From: Allodiplogaster sudhausi | Taxonomy: Eukaryota; Nematoda; Chromadorea; Rhabditida; Diplogasteridae | Assembly: GCA_945643635.1 (NCBI GenBank) | Contig: CALZFC010000026.1 | Location: 955,001-1,019,000 of the forward strand | Direction: 5' to 3' | DNA length: 64,000 nucleotides | Shown: positions 35,681-47,479 of the stretch, piece by piece | How positions within the stretch are numbered: position 1 is the first letter of the stretch | Layout: every line of letters starts with the position of its first letter | Program-made: the position numbers and the translations under genes | Notes under the pieces: model-generated | Database searches by the model: none | Told to the model about the DNA's origin: nothing | The model's input: the letters and a program-made list of their open reading frames with translations, nothing else

Positions 35681-37939
35681 ATGACCTTGATAATCGAAGT
35701 CCAACGCGTCCTATTCTACGTCTATGGCTGCTTCGTCGTGTTCGGAATTCTCACCAATATGCTTATTGTTATTGCGACCATTCGCTCGAGGTTGGTAAAC
35801 AAGCGAAGGCAATGCATATTCTTTTGCAGTTTACTGCCATCTCTTAGCCTCAGTAAAGTTAAAGGAGCTACAGAAAAAGTCATCCAGTTCGCGATTTTTT
35901 TTTCTATACAAAAGGGTGAGAGAGCAACAAAGGCCAGGAAAATTCAAATAGATTACGGTTGAGTTTCGTGCACCTTTAAGCGCTCTTCGAGGAACATGCA
36001 ACATTCTCATCGCAATTTGCTCCTTCCTGGACGCTCTCCACATCAGCGCCCACATCCCGATGGTGGTCGGCTTCTTCTCCGGAAATTTGCTCATCAACTC
36101 GTCGTTGTGCCTTCATATAATGGTTATTTACTGTTAAAACATATTAAAGTATCGGATTGAAAAAATAAATGTTTGTATGAGATAATAATTTTTAGACAGT
36201 TCCGCTGTTTGGAGAAATTGGCGGCTCGTTTATTATGATGTCCATTGCGCTCGACCGTTTTCTCGCCTGCTTTGCTCCTCGATTGTGAGTTTTAAAATGG
36301 ACGGTTTGTCGTCATGAAGCGAATGGATTCCTATCCAATATTTGGTAGCTATCAACGCAAGAACGCGCGTCTTTACATCGCAATACATCTCTTGGTCATC
36401 GTGGCCTACGGCATTCTCCACCTAAAATTCGCATATCAGCACCTTGGCAGCAGGTGGGAGCGGAATTTGCAGAAATGATTATGCTGATATAATGAGTCTC
36501 TTAAAGTGTTTACAACCCGCTTGCGGAGAATTTACGTTTGAATTCCCGCATGATATTGCAAAACGTTTTGGCGGTATGCTAGCACAGTATCCATCACAAC
36601 AAACGAGACGTTGTGAGTCTTTTTCTTTCTGCCTTTCTTCTCTTCCCTCGAATCTCAAGTGTGGCTTGTTGCTTCGCACCTAGTTTTCACCTTCTTTCTG
36701 TTAGAATGAGGTTGTGCATGCGGACAAAATAGGCAACGGGTGATGACGTCACTCCCTAAATTCTACAGTACGGCGTGGGGAAAATGTTGTTTTTCTCCTC
36801 AGGGCCCCTTCAGGACGCATTCTCACTTTTCCTAATGATGTTTCCAGTTGAACCGGATAGTATTAACAAAAAATTCAGTGACATTGTAATCTCCATGGAC
36901 AGCTCCTTGAATTCGACCGAAATCTGTCCACCACTTGGATGCGAACCGCAGTCATAAAACTAGATGCCTTACATCTTGCCTTCACCCACCGGGCCCAGTC
37001 CCTCACTGTGGAATAAACTTTTTTTGAACTTTTTTTAAATGAATCTATTTCATGTTAAGTGACGTCATTTGTGGCATACCTGCCAGTTTCAATGGCCCGT
37101 CTTCGCTGTACTTCCGCTATGCGAGCATAACAATCAATGTAATAACGCTGATAATCTATGGCATCGTCGGAATACGTCTTCGTTTCATGGGTAACAAATG
37201 TGATATGAGCCGTTTTCGAACGTATTTAATTTATGTTAATTTTATAATGTATTTCTAGCTTCATCGGCTGCAATGACGAAGATCTTCCGCTCCTTGCTAA
37301 TCGTAGCGATGACAGTGGCAGGCGGCTGGTTCGCGACCTTTGCGAGTGGTGTGGTCTTCCGCCGCCTTACGCGAGACGGCAACACTCTCTTTGCACTCGG
37401 CCTTGTCTCGGGCCTCTTCGTCAACACGGCCATGTGTGCCAACTTTGTAATTTTCTGGATCACGAGGTTCACTCTGAGATTTTCCATGTTTACTAACGTA
37501 ACTCTCGAACGATTTGTGTGCAACCTTTGGCTGATTGTGAGAAGAAAATGGTTGCATTTATTAGAAGTTAACAACTATCACGAGGTGCTCTTGCAATACA
37601 CGACCTTATGTTTAACAACAAAATACAATGTTATATAGCCTTTCGCTGGGAAGAAAATAGCTATATTTATTGGAAATTGACAACTTGAACCAGGTGCTCT
37701 TGCAATATACGACGCAATGTTTAAGAATATAACACACTGTGAGAAAATGAAAAGAATCAGGGAGAGTTCTCTGACAAGAATCATAATATGAAACTCCTTT
37801 CAGTGTGGAATATCGTCGCGCTCTCTCGGCGTGTCTTCCTCGCTGCCTCCGCCCTAAAGCCATTACTAAGTTATCGATAACTTTGACTCGCCCGGGTGAT
37901 TCCAGGATGTCTGTTCCGAAAATAGTTAATAAAATGTAG
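35681..37939 (+). CDS. Chemoreceptor gene D (Srsx-like GPCR), apparently intact
   Basis: Exons 35681-35790, 35981-36122, 36196-36284, 36349-36453, 37060-37190, 37259-37466 and 37804-37939 give 306 residues with consistent phases. It has the same helix motifs as gene B: LRGTCNILIAICSFLDALH, ALDRFLACFAP, SDVICGIPASFNGP, IFRSLLIVAMTVAGGW and NTAMCANFVIFWITR. TM3 carries Glu in LFGEIGG. Intron 4 is about 600 bp against about 60-120 bp in the paralogs because of an inserted segment (about 36,510-37,030). Between exons 6 and 7 a partial duplication of about 130 bp is visible (37,505-37,640 against 37,640-37,720). Exon 7 and about 350-450 bp of 3' flank are nearly identical to those of gene B, far more than the other exons. 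Confidence 0.78.
36510..37030. other. Insertion of about 500 bp inside intron 4 of gene D
   Basis: Absent from the equivalent intron of genes A, B, C and E. It ends in a plus-strand order resembling a processed 3' end: an open frame ending CPPLGCEPQS-stop at about 36,955, then GGAATAAACTTTTTTTGAAC. Borders read CTCTTAA on the left and TTAAATGAATC on the right, so it could be a TTAA insertion. No inverted ends were found. It could be a fragment of a retroelement or retrocopied gene; I do not recognise the protein. Confidence 0.45.
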
Positions 37940-38890
37940 CATCTCAACACGCAATCGACAGACATTACAATAAATAGTTTGCCATTTTTTTGTGCCCTTT
38001 TCTCATCAACTAATTTGATTCCAAGAAAGACTTTCATGTAAATAATGACATATGTATGCACTAATTTGTTTAATCCTGTTAATAACAAGCCACTATTTTA
38101 TTGAATATTGCGAAAAGTATGAAATGGGGACAACAGCAGAGTAAAACGTAGTTTCAATTTAATATTTTGATTTTAATTGCACCTTATGTAACCAAAGATC
38201 ACTTTTTCCTGGACAAAATTAAAAATCTAGAAATATCTTCTCATTGTTAATCGCAAAATGTCGACACATTTACTGTTTTATAGCCCCTCTTAAATTAAGG
38301 ATCTATTGATGACTGTATTGCTAACATTGTAGAAATTGCGAAGATGTTACGTCGGAGTGTTCAACTTTTATAGGACTTATTATTGGTGAAACGTATGAGC
38401 GCGTAACACATTAACTTGATTCACCTAAAAATTTTAAAAAGCAAAAAGGAACATATTGGGGCTTTTTGCCAAAATGTAATGGAGACCTTCTTTATGTGCC
38501 CTTTGAAATTTAGTTTCGCCGACTAATAAAAGCTTATGGTCATTTGAATATTTTCGCTAAATCGTCGCATACTATATTTATAACTAAAAAAATGTGCCTG
38601 TGAAGGAAATTTGACTAAAAAATTTATATTTTTTTGTTTACACCGTGTCCGAGTCTCTCAAATTGTATCTCTAATATTTATCTGCCCGCGCCATGGCGTA
38701 TGTTATTACATCCGCTTGATTTAATTTTGAATCCAGACAGAACATTTCTTGGATCAAGCATTTGCCCGCCTTCGTCAATTACAGTATGTAGAGTATATGA
38801 AAGCAAGTTTAATGCCTATTCCCCGGCTATAGTCTTACTCAAGGGTAGATAACACGCTTTCTACATACCTTTGTGCATTGCCGTATACAG

Positions 38891-40524
38891 ATGGTCTTTA
38901 TCCTCGAAGTCCAGCGTGTCCTCTTCTACGTCTATGGCTGCTTCGTTGCGTTCGGGATTCTCACCAACATGCTCATTGTCATTGCAACCATTCGTTCGAG
39001 GTTGGAAAAGCAAAAAAAATGAAGGCAATTAAAATAGTTTTTTTTTGCAGTTTGGTTCAATCTCTTAGCCTCTCAAAAGTTACAGGAGCCAAATCTAAAT
39101 CATTAATTTGCGCTTTTTCGCCTGACAAGAGAGCTTGTGTTTTAGAGAGACAAGGTCAGGAAAATACAAATGAATTATAGTAGACTCACCTTTAAGAGCA
39201 CTTCGAGGAACATGCAACATACTCATCGCGATTTGCTCCTTCCTGGATGCTCTGCACATCAGCGCCCACATTCCGATGGTGGTCGGCTTCTTCTCCGGCC
39301 ACTTGTTTATCAACTCGACCTTGTGCATTCATATTATGGTTATTTACACTGAAATTATAGACTCTCCGATAATTCTTTACCAATTACTGAAACTTATTAT
39401 ATTTTTTTTAGACAGTTCCGCTGTTTGGAGTAGTTGGCGGCTCGATTATTATGATCTCAATTGCGTTCGACCGCCTTCTTTCCTGCTTTGCGCCTCGATA
39501 GTGAGTTTAAAAAAGTGACGGTTGGTCCTGAAGCGAAGGAATTCCTAACAAATATTATATTTGCAGCTATCAAAATAAGAACGCTCTACTCTACATCGGG
39601 ACGCATCTCGTGGTCATCGTGGCCTATAGCTCCGTCCAACTCAAATTCGCCTATCAGCACCTTGGCAGCAGGTGGAGCGGTATTTGCAGGAATGATTGGG
39701 TGATAAAATGACTTTATAAATGATTCTATTATAAATATTTTAAGTGACATCATTTGCGGCATACCTTCTACGTTCCAAGGCCCGGCATCCGAGTACTTCC
39801 TCTATGGCAGCCTGGCAATCAACGTCATAACGCTGCTAATCTATGGCGTCGTCGGAATTCGCCTTCGTTTCATGAGTAATAATACTTACAGATACCGTAA
39901 CCCGTTCGAAACAACATCTTTACTTCACTTAAATTTAATGATTCAAAACTCTAGCTTCATCGACTGCGCTGGCGAAGATCTTCCGCTCCCTGATAATCGT
40001 AGCGATAACCGTGGCAGGCGGCTGGTTCGCGACCTTTGCGTGTGGTTTGGTCTTCAGCAGCCTCGTGAAAGATGGAAACACTGGCTTTGCACTCGGCCTT
40101 GTCGCGGGGCTCTTTGTCAACACGGCGATGTGTGCCAACTTTGCCATCTTCTGGATCACCAGGTTTACTGATTGTGAAAATTTTCTGTCTTTAGTAACTC
40201 CACATTAAAAAGAATGGTGTACAATTTTTGGTTGGGAATAAAAATTTATATATATTAGAAATTGGCAGGTTCAACAAGTTGTTCTTGCAGTGTTTGACGT
40301 TAATAAAAAAATATATATTGTGAGTAAATGTAGAGTTTCCATGGAGAGTTACATAGCTGATATGAAGCATATGTGCAATTCTTTTGAGTGTGGAATACCG
40401 CCGCGCCATCTCAGCGTGTCTTCCTCCCTTCTTCCGCCCTAAAGTCATTACCAAGTTCCCGACAACTCTCACGCGTCCTGTCGATTCCAGGATATCTGTT
40501 TCGAACATTGTTACTAAAATGTAG
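38891..40524 (+). CDS. Chemoreceptor gene E (Srsx-like GPCR), apparently intact
   Basis: Exons 38891-39000, 39197-39338, 39412-39500, 39567-39671, 39745-39875, 39955-40162 and 40389-40524 give 306 residues with consistent phase. It has the same motif order as gene B, with AFDRLLSCFAPRY after TM3 and VEYRRAISACLPPFFRPK in the tail. The exon 7 acceptor reads TTTTGAG rather than TTTCAG, weaker but still AG. The start follows ATATACAG. It is the last of the five tandem plus-strand genes. About 100 bp beyond its stop the sequence runs into an (AT)n tract at 40,630-40,682, which is the left edge of the inverted duplication. Confidence 0.78.
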
Positions 40525-40629
40525 CACCTTATCGTACAATCTACACACATTACCGGGAATAAATTAGTTTGCCATTCATTTCGTACAACTGCCTTATCCG
40601 CTCATCTGATTGAAAGATCATGTTACATA

Positions 40630-40631
40630 CA

Positions 40632-40682
<51 letters not shown>
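40630..40682. repeat. (AT)n microsatellite at the left edge of the inverted duplication
   Basis: About 50 bp of alternating AT. Sequence to its left belongs to the 3' flank of gene E. Sequence immediately to its right pairs with the reverse complement of about 49,437 in the other arm, so it marks the breakpoint. A similar tract lies in the spacer at 45,336-45,382. Confidence 0.85.
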
Positions 40683-40685
<3 letters not shown>

Positions 40686-41828
40686 ATCCATTGCATTCGA
40701 TCGTCTGCTCTCATGCTTTGCACCTCAGTAGTATGCTTTGTTGTTTAGTTATACACACAAGAAAAGAAGGCAAAAAGTCGCCCGAGGCGGCTCTTAAATC
40801 GTCATTCCCAACGCTTTCAACCCCAAGGATATGGCCAAAACACGTTCTCAACGCTTTATTTTCTTGTATGTAGTCTAGTAAGTTTCGGGCCAGTTCGGTC
40901 CGTATCCAGTTTTGTTCAATTCTTAAAGAGATCAACTAAAATTGCAGCTACAAGAACAAGGATGCTAGACTTTACATCGGAATGCATCTGGTGGTCATAC
41001 TGGCATACGTCTGCCTTCAGCTTTACTTTGCTTTCCAGCATATTAAGGAGAGGTTGACTAATAGCAATGATTAGTTTTCATCTTTTTTCAACAATTTTTT
41101 CCTGACGATCCGTTAGCCATGGAGCCGACGACATATGATCTATTTTAGCGACGTCATCTGTGGAATTCCTTCAACATTCCAAGGCCCGGCCATAGACTAC
41201 TTCATCTATGGGAGCATGTTAATCAATATTCTTACTCTGTTGGTCTACGCCATTGTTGGCTTTCGTCTTCGTCGGATGGGTATGACCAAGCTCTCTCATG
41301 AACCATTCTCTAATTCAATTATGTATTTTGCAGCCTCAACTGGCATACGTTCTAAGATCTACCGATCGCTCATGTTCATCTCAGTCACGGTCGCATTCGG
41401 ATGGTTCGCATCGTTCGCAAGCTCAATGACCATATCGTACCTAATCCATGACGTGAACGTTGCATTCGCTTGTTACCTCACTAGTGGCCTCTTTATCAAC
41501 ACGGCCATGTGCGCAGACTTTGTCATCTTCTGGATTACGAGGTTTTTTTCTCTTCACATTTGCATCCAAACCGTTCAGGCTGAAGATTCAATGGTTATTC
41601 ACCAGCTCTAACAAGAAGTGTAATAGTTCATGCTCTTTTTTCTTCGTTTGGTACACATTTATGTGAATCATATATTTGCAATAACCCTTTCCTGAGAAGA
41701 CAACTCTCTCATTTAGTCAAGACTACCGGCGTGCCATTGCCACGTGCATTCCTCTCTGTTGCTACTCGATAATATTCACACGACAAGACAACACATCCAT
41801 AGCCAACAACACTATCACGCGAATATGA
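40682..41828 (+). pseudogene. Chemoreceptor gene F, 5'-truncated
   Basis: It begins inside the TM3 exon at the palindrome edge (first codons MLSIAFDRLLSCFAPQ). It continues with exons 40948-41052, 41149-41279, 41334-41541 and 41717-41828, which encode TM4-TM7 and the QDYRRAIATCIPLCC tail in frame. The exons for TM1, TM2 and most of TM3 are missing because the inverted duplication stops there, so no functional receptor can be made. Its mirror partner is gene I. Intron 3 holds a small MITE (40,754-40,870) absent from gene I. Confidence 0.85.
40754..40870. mobile_element. TA-flanked MITE, 117 bp (family T1, copy 4) in intron 3 of gene F
   Basis: Ends CACACAAGAAAAGAAGGC (left) and CATACAAGAAAATAAAGC (right, reverse complement), bordered by TA at 40,752-40,753 and 40,871-40,872. 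The mirror intron in gene I reads AAGTTATAGTTAAACTTTC with a single TA and no insert. That is a direct empty site showing TA duplication. The insertion is specific to the left arm. Confidence 0.8.
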
Positions 41829-41959
41829 CTACTCTCTCATAAGATTCGATGTCTTTAATTCTACATGTTTCTACTTTGTTACTTTATTTTGTCACTAAAA
41901 GGTGTTGGAACTAGAAAAAGAGAGAAATGTATGTAGTATGAATATGAATGGAATGTCTC

Positions 41960-42150
41960 GGCCACAGACTTCACACGCTTCATTTGCTCCTAATAATATA
42001 AGACATAATGGATCAACATAGTTACACATGAGCGGGTAGTCACATTCTAGCAATGATTTTGTGGCCAGGGATGTGTTGTTACCCTGCCGAGTGAACGTGG
42101 TCGAGGAGACTGCCATTCTGGAGCGGTGGCATAGTGGGCTAAATGGGAGA
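41960..42150 (-). pseudogene. Relic of a last exon between genes F and G
   Basis: Minus strand. After TTTAG the sequence encodes RMAVSSTTFTRQGNNTS, the tail found in genes H and K, but the preceding QDYRRALAAC part is deleted and no other exons are near. The mirror copy is at about 48,105-48,290. It shows that another receptor gene once lay here. Confidence 0.65.
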
Positions 42151-42764
42151 GTTTTCCTCATGATAACCATCAGGAAAGCATTACTTCCTACATACATACA
42201 TACATCTCTTTGGACGCACATTTATCGTTAGTGTGCATCTTCTCCTCGCCTCAAACTGAACGTGTCGCAAATAAATTAAATAAATAAACTGTATTTGATT
42301 TTACACATTTACTGTGTAGCTAGCTGCTAATAAAGAAAGCGTTAGCTTTTTTTTTGCATTCCTGTATTTATTTCTTCTCATCACTCTTCCCTTGAAGACT
42401 TAAAAGAATACTATACAGTCATGTATTTGTAATAGTCTGATGCATACACGCTTCAAGGCCGAGACAGTCCATGTAATCGCTTGAGGTACTTTCGGGAAAT
42501 AGTAAGCAGAGATGAGACGAGTTTGCGTATTCGCCGATTCTTTCCCGTTGTGAAAAGAATTGGATTGTGGACACTCTAAGATGGGAGAGGCGAGTCGTCA
42601 CTCGGATTCGGTCCAGCTGACAATGAGCAGAGTCTGAGATGGTCGAGCATGTCAGTCAGACAGACCCGAACGGGCTCGACAACGGACACGAAGAGGGAGA
42701 CGACGGCAAAAGGGTCAGCTGGACGGGGACACCGCATCTAACGCCAGCACCGGGCGGAGACATC

Positions 42765-42765
42765 G

Positions 42766-42820
<55 letters not shown>
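42765..42820. repeat. (GA)n microsatellite, left arm
   Basis: Mirror of (CT)n at about 47,436-47,480. The two tracts differ in length, which accounts for most of the change in the arm-to-arm coordinate sum. Confidence 0.85.
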
Positions 42821-42932
42821 AGTAACAGAACAAAACTCAAAAGCGAATTACATTTATTTTATTTTGTAACAAATGTTTTTCAAAATGCATATAAAAAAGG
42901 AGATTTGAATGTGCATGGAATATGTCAGCCTT

Positions 42933-44469
42933 TCACATTCTAGCAATGATAGTGTTGTTGGCCATGGATTGCCGAGTTAATGTGGTCGAGGAGACTGCCA
43001 TTCTTGATCGACGGCAGAGTGGAATGCACGCCGCAAGAGCACGCCGGTAATCTTGGCTAAATTGGAGAGTTATTCTCAAGATAACTATCAGGAAACTATT
43101 AATGCTAATATACTATATTTATATGAATATGTTTGTATGAAACGAAAAGAGCTCGAAATGTTAGACTTCTTAGAAAAGCTCGTGAAAAAGCGTTGCTCCT
43201 TTAAGTTGAACGGTATTGGTTGCAAATGAGGTGAAAAGACCTCGTAATCCAGAAGATGACAAAGTCGGCGCACATGGCCGTGTTGACAAAGAGGCCACCA
43301 ATGAGACCGCAAGCAAATGCAACGTTCACGTCATGGATGAAGTGCCTGATGGCAACTCCGCCTGCAAAGGTTGCGAACCAACCGCCAGCGACTGTGACTG
43401 CGATAAACATGAGAGAGCGGAAAATCTTTGAACGTGTGCCAGATGCGGCTGGAAAATAGAGTTGAATTAGACAGATGGATGAAAGAGTTTCATCATACCC
43501 ATCCTACGTAGTCGAAAGCCTACAATGGCGTAGACCAGCAAGGTAAGAAGATTGATCAAGATGCTCCCATACGTGAAGTAGTCCTTGGTTGGGCCTTGGA
43601 ATGTCGAAGAAATGCCGCAGATGACGTCGCTAAAACAGATCTTATGTCGTTGGCTAACATGGCTAACGGTGCGCCACGAACTAGTTGTTGAAGAAACTAT
43701 GATTTCAAAAATCATTCCCGCCAACCTCTCCTTAATGTGTTGGAAAGCAAAGTTGAGCTGAAGGCTTCCGTACGCCAGCACAACCACCACATGCATTCCA
43801 ATGTAGAGTCTAGCATCCTTGTTCTTGTAGCTGCGATTTATTTAATTCATCTCTTTAAAGGAGTAAGTTCACCGAAAAAAAAGTTAATAAAGGTTCGAAT
43901 TGCCTCGTTGACACAGGGAGTAGGCGGGCTAGACAGTAAACCATACTATTGTGTTGCAAAGCATGAGAGCAGGCGATCGAACGCGATGGAGAGCATCATA
44001 ATAGAACCTCCTAGCACGCCAAATAACGGGAGTGTCTAGACAAGGTGTCATCCTCTTTAACCATCCATAGATTTACTCTATTTATCATTTCAGACAATGA
44101 CCAACCATTAAATGGAGACAAAATATGGAGTTGACGAGTAGATGACCCGAAAAATATCCCCATAACATTGGGATGTGGCCGCTGATGTGGAGAGCATCAA
44201 GGAAGGAGCAAATTGCAATGAGAACATTGCACGTTCCCCGAAGGCTCCTATTAACGTGAGAGTGACAAAGAAAATTACAATCCATGATTGTTGCAGATAT
44301 CACAACTTACATATGTACATTAGTTAGTTCCCATGTTTGTGACAATAGTTCATGCTTACCTCGAACGAATAGTAGCAATGACAATGAGCACGTTAGTAAA
44401 CACGCCGAATATAACGAAGAATGCATAGATGTAGAAGAGAACGCGCTGGACTTCGAAGATGAACAGCAT
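42933..44469 (-). CDS. Chemoreceptor gene G (Srsx-like GPCR), left arm, apparently intact
   Basis: Minus-strand exons 44360-44469, 44106-44247, 43947-44035, 43726-43830, 43499-43629, 43241-43448 and 42933-43056 encode 302 residues. Motifs: MLFIFEVQRVLFYIY at the start, IATIRSR, LRGTCNVLIAICSFLDALH, PMLWGYFSG, AFDRLLSCFATQY, SDVICGISSTFQGP, IFRSLMFIAVTVAGGW, NTAMCADFVIFWITR, then QDYRRALAACIPLCRR and the tail. It differs from its mirror copy H by only a few residues (for example Ser for Pro in GISSTF and Thr for Ala in GPTKD). Intron 3 contains a half T4-type MITE. The start codon lies five bases after a CAG acceptor. It could be redundant with H. Confidence 0.8.
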
Positions 44470-45328
44470 ATTCTGAAAAACAACAAAATATACTTTGAGG
44501 AAAACGTTAGTGTTCAAATGAGATTTCGGGCTGAACCTATAGTGTAAACAATGACAATAGCATAAACGAAACATATATATGTACATATGAAATCCCATTT
44601 GCACGATAACGCGAACGCGATATGAGCTTGGTATGGCTCCAACTTGTTCGCGAAATGGCGACGCACATGATTTTTTGAACCCTACGTTTCAAATAACCAG
44701 GAAGAAAATTATAGATGTTGAGATTGCAAAAAGGGCAAATACGAGAAAGGAACAATTTTCTTAAAATATGAAATAATAAAAGCAAATGTTTTGCACCACT
44801 AATGAATTTGACATTTCTCAAGCTTGTTAATGGATATTCTTCAGAATAATTTGCGGACAAGCATGGTGTAACGACATATACATATGTACATACATTTATG
44901 TATCTGAATAGGGACGAAATTTTCCATTAAATACTCTCACATGGAACCTGAAGAGAATAGACCCTTGAATAAGTCTCATGTCTCTCCTGTACAACAGGCA
45001 ATTGTAAAGAAATATTTCCTTTATTCTTGCATCAAAAGTCATATTCAAATTAGTTTTCATTTTACAAGGAACTAGTGTCAAAATGGTTTTAGTAAACTCT
45101 GCTATTGATGATAACACATCATCAAGATTCTAACAATAAGTCCCTCTTTCAACATATGTATTTATATTTTTACCCTTCAGCCATATAAAAAATATCAATG
45201 GAAATTGTAAAACATGATAGTTTGCGCTTGTTCTTACCCTGCTGTTCACGAGTTGCCTCATTTCATTTTTTCCTGCAATATTCAATAAAGAAATGGCTTG
45301 TTGACAGGATGAAACTATATCAAAAAAC

Positions 45329-45335
<7 letters not shown>

Positions 45336-45382
<47 letters not shown>
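45336..45382. repeat. (AT)n microsatellite in the palindrome spacer
   Basis: About 47 bp of alternating AT within the single-copy spacer. Spacer sequence at 44,700-44,870 also matches 62,720-62,870, and 45,180-45,300 resembles the inverted 3' flank of genes C and D. Confidence 0.85.
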
Positions 45383-45384
<2 letters not shown>

Positions 45385-45785
45385 TTTCTGGTACTCTTTG
45401 TTATTTGCGATCGAGGAACTGAATCAAGTATAATTTCATATAGAGACGTAAAACAAGTTTTAATTACCTTCTTCGCACAGGCTTTTTGTAAACATAATAT
45501 GATTGCGCGCACGTGAGAATGGCCGTTCTAAATGCCAACGGCTTGATCTAATGTATAACATGATCTAATGTATCTGTTTGGAAATCATGTGTGTCGCCAT
45601 TTCGCGAACAAGTTGGAGCCATACCAAGCTCATATCGCGTTCGCGTTATCGTGCAAATGGGATTTCATATGTACATATATATGTTTCGTTTATGCTATTG
45701 TCATTGTTTACACTATAGGTTCAGCCCGAAATCTCATTTGAACACTAACGTTTTCCTCAAAGTATATTTTGTTGTTTTTCAGAAT

Positions 45786-47322
45786 ATGCTGTTCATCTTC
45801 GAAGTCCAGCGCGTTCTCTTCTACATCTATGCATTCTTCGTTATATTCGGCGTGTTTACTAACGTGCTCATTGTCATTGCTACTATTCGTTCGAGGTAAG
45901 CATGAACTATTGTCACAAACATGGGAACTAACTAATGTACATATGTAAGTTGTGATATCTGCAACAATCATGGATTGTAATTTTCTTTGTCACTCTCACG
46001 TTTAAAGGAGCCTACGAGGAACGTGCAATGTTCTCATTGCAATTTGCTCCTTCCTTGATGCTCTCCACATCAGCGGCCACATCCCAATGTTATGGGGATA
46101 TTTTTCGGGTCATCTACTCGTCAACTCCATATTTTGTCTCCATTTAATGGTTGGTCATTGTCTGAAATGATAAATAGAGTAAATCTATGGATGGTTAAAG
46201 AGAATGACATCTTGTCTAGACACTCCCGTTATTTGGCGTGCTAGGAGGTTCTATTATGATGCTCTCCATCGCGTTCGATCGCCTGCTCTCATGCTTTGCA
46301 ACACAATAGTATGGTTTACTGTCTAGCCCGCCTACTCCCTGTGTCAACGAGGCAATTCGAACCTGTATTAACTTTTTTTTTGGTGAACTTACTCCTTTAA
46401 AGAGATGAATTAAATAAATCGCAGCTACAAGAACAAGGATGCTAAACTTTACATTGGAATGCATGTGGTGGTTGTGCTGGCCTACGGAAGCCTTCAGCTC
46501 AACTTTGCTTTCCAACACATTAAGGAGAGGTTGGCGGGAATGATTTTTGTAATCATAGTTTCTTCAACAACTAGTTCGTGGCGCACCGTTAGCCATGTTA
46601 GCCAACGACATAAGATCTGTTTTAGCGACGTCATCTGCGGCATTCCTTCGACATTCCAAGGCCCAGCCAAGGACTACTTCACGTATGGGAGCATCTTGAT
46701 CAATCTTCTTACCTTGCTGGTCTACGCCATTGTAGGCTTTCGACTACGTAGGATGGGTATGATGAAACTCTTTCATCCATCTGTCTAATTCAACTCTATT
46801 TTCCAGCCGCATCTGGCACACGTTCAAAGATTTTCCGCTCTCTCATGTTTATCGCAGTCACAGTCGCTGGCGGTTGGTTCGCAACCTTTGCAGGCGGAGT
46901 TGCCATCAGGCACTTCATCCATGACGTGAACGTTGCATTTGCTTGCGGTCTCATTGGTGGCCTCTTTGTCAACACGGCCATGTGCGCCGACTTTGTCATC
47001 TTCTGGATTACGAGGTCTTTTCACCTCATTTGCAACCAATACCGTTCAACTTAAAGGAGCAACGCTTTTTCACGAGCTTTTCTAAGAAGTGTAACATTTC
47101 GAGCTCTTTTCGTTTCATACAAACATATTCATATAAATATAGTATATTAGCATTAATAGTTTCCTGATAGTTATCTTGAGAATAACTCTCCAATTTAGCC
47201 AAGATTACCGGCGTGCTCTTGCGGCGTGCATTCCACTCTGCCGTCGATCAAGAATGGCAGTCTCCTCGACCACATTAACTCGGCAATCCATGGCCAACAA
47301 CACTATCATTGCTAGAATGTGA
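45786..47322 (+). CDS. Chemoreceptor gene H (Srsx-like GPCR), right arm, apparently intact
   Basis: Exons 45786-45895, 46008-46149, 46220-46308, 46425-46529, 46626-46756, 46807-47014 and 47199-47322 encode 302 residues with every phase consistent. It has the same motifs as gene G, its mirror copy. Exon sizes 110/142/89/105/131/208 equal those of genes B-E although the two subfamilies differ in much of their sequence. The start follows TTTTTCAG with the ATG five bases later. Gene I converges on it from the right. Expression in sensory neurons would be usual for this receptor type (family knowledge), but nothing here proves it. Confidence 0.8.
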
Positions 47323-47436
47323 AAGGCTGACATATTCCATGCACATTCAAATCTCCTTTTTTATATGCATTTTGAAAAACAATTGTTACAAAATAAAATA
47401 AATGTAATTCGCTTTTGAGTTTTGTTCTGTTACTAA

Positions 47437-47479
<43 letters not shown>

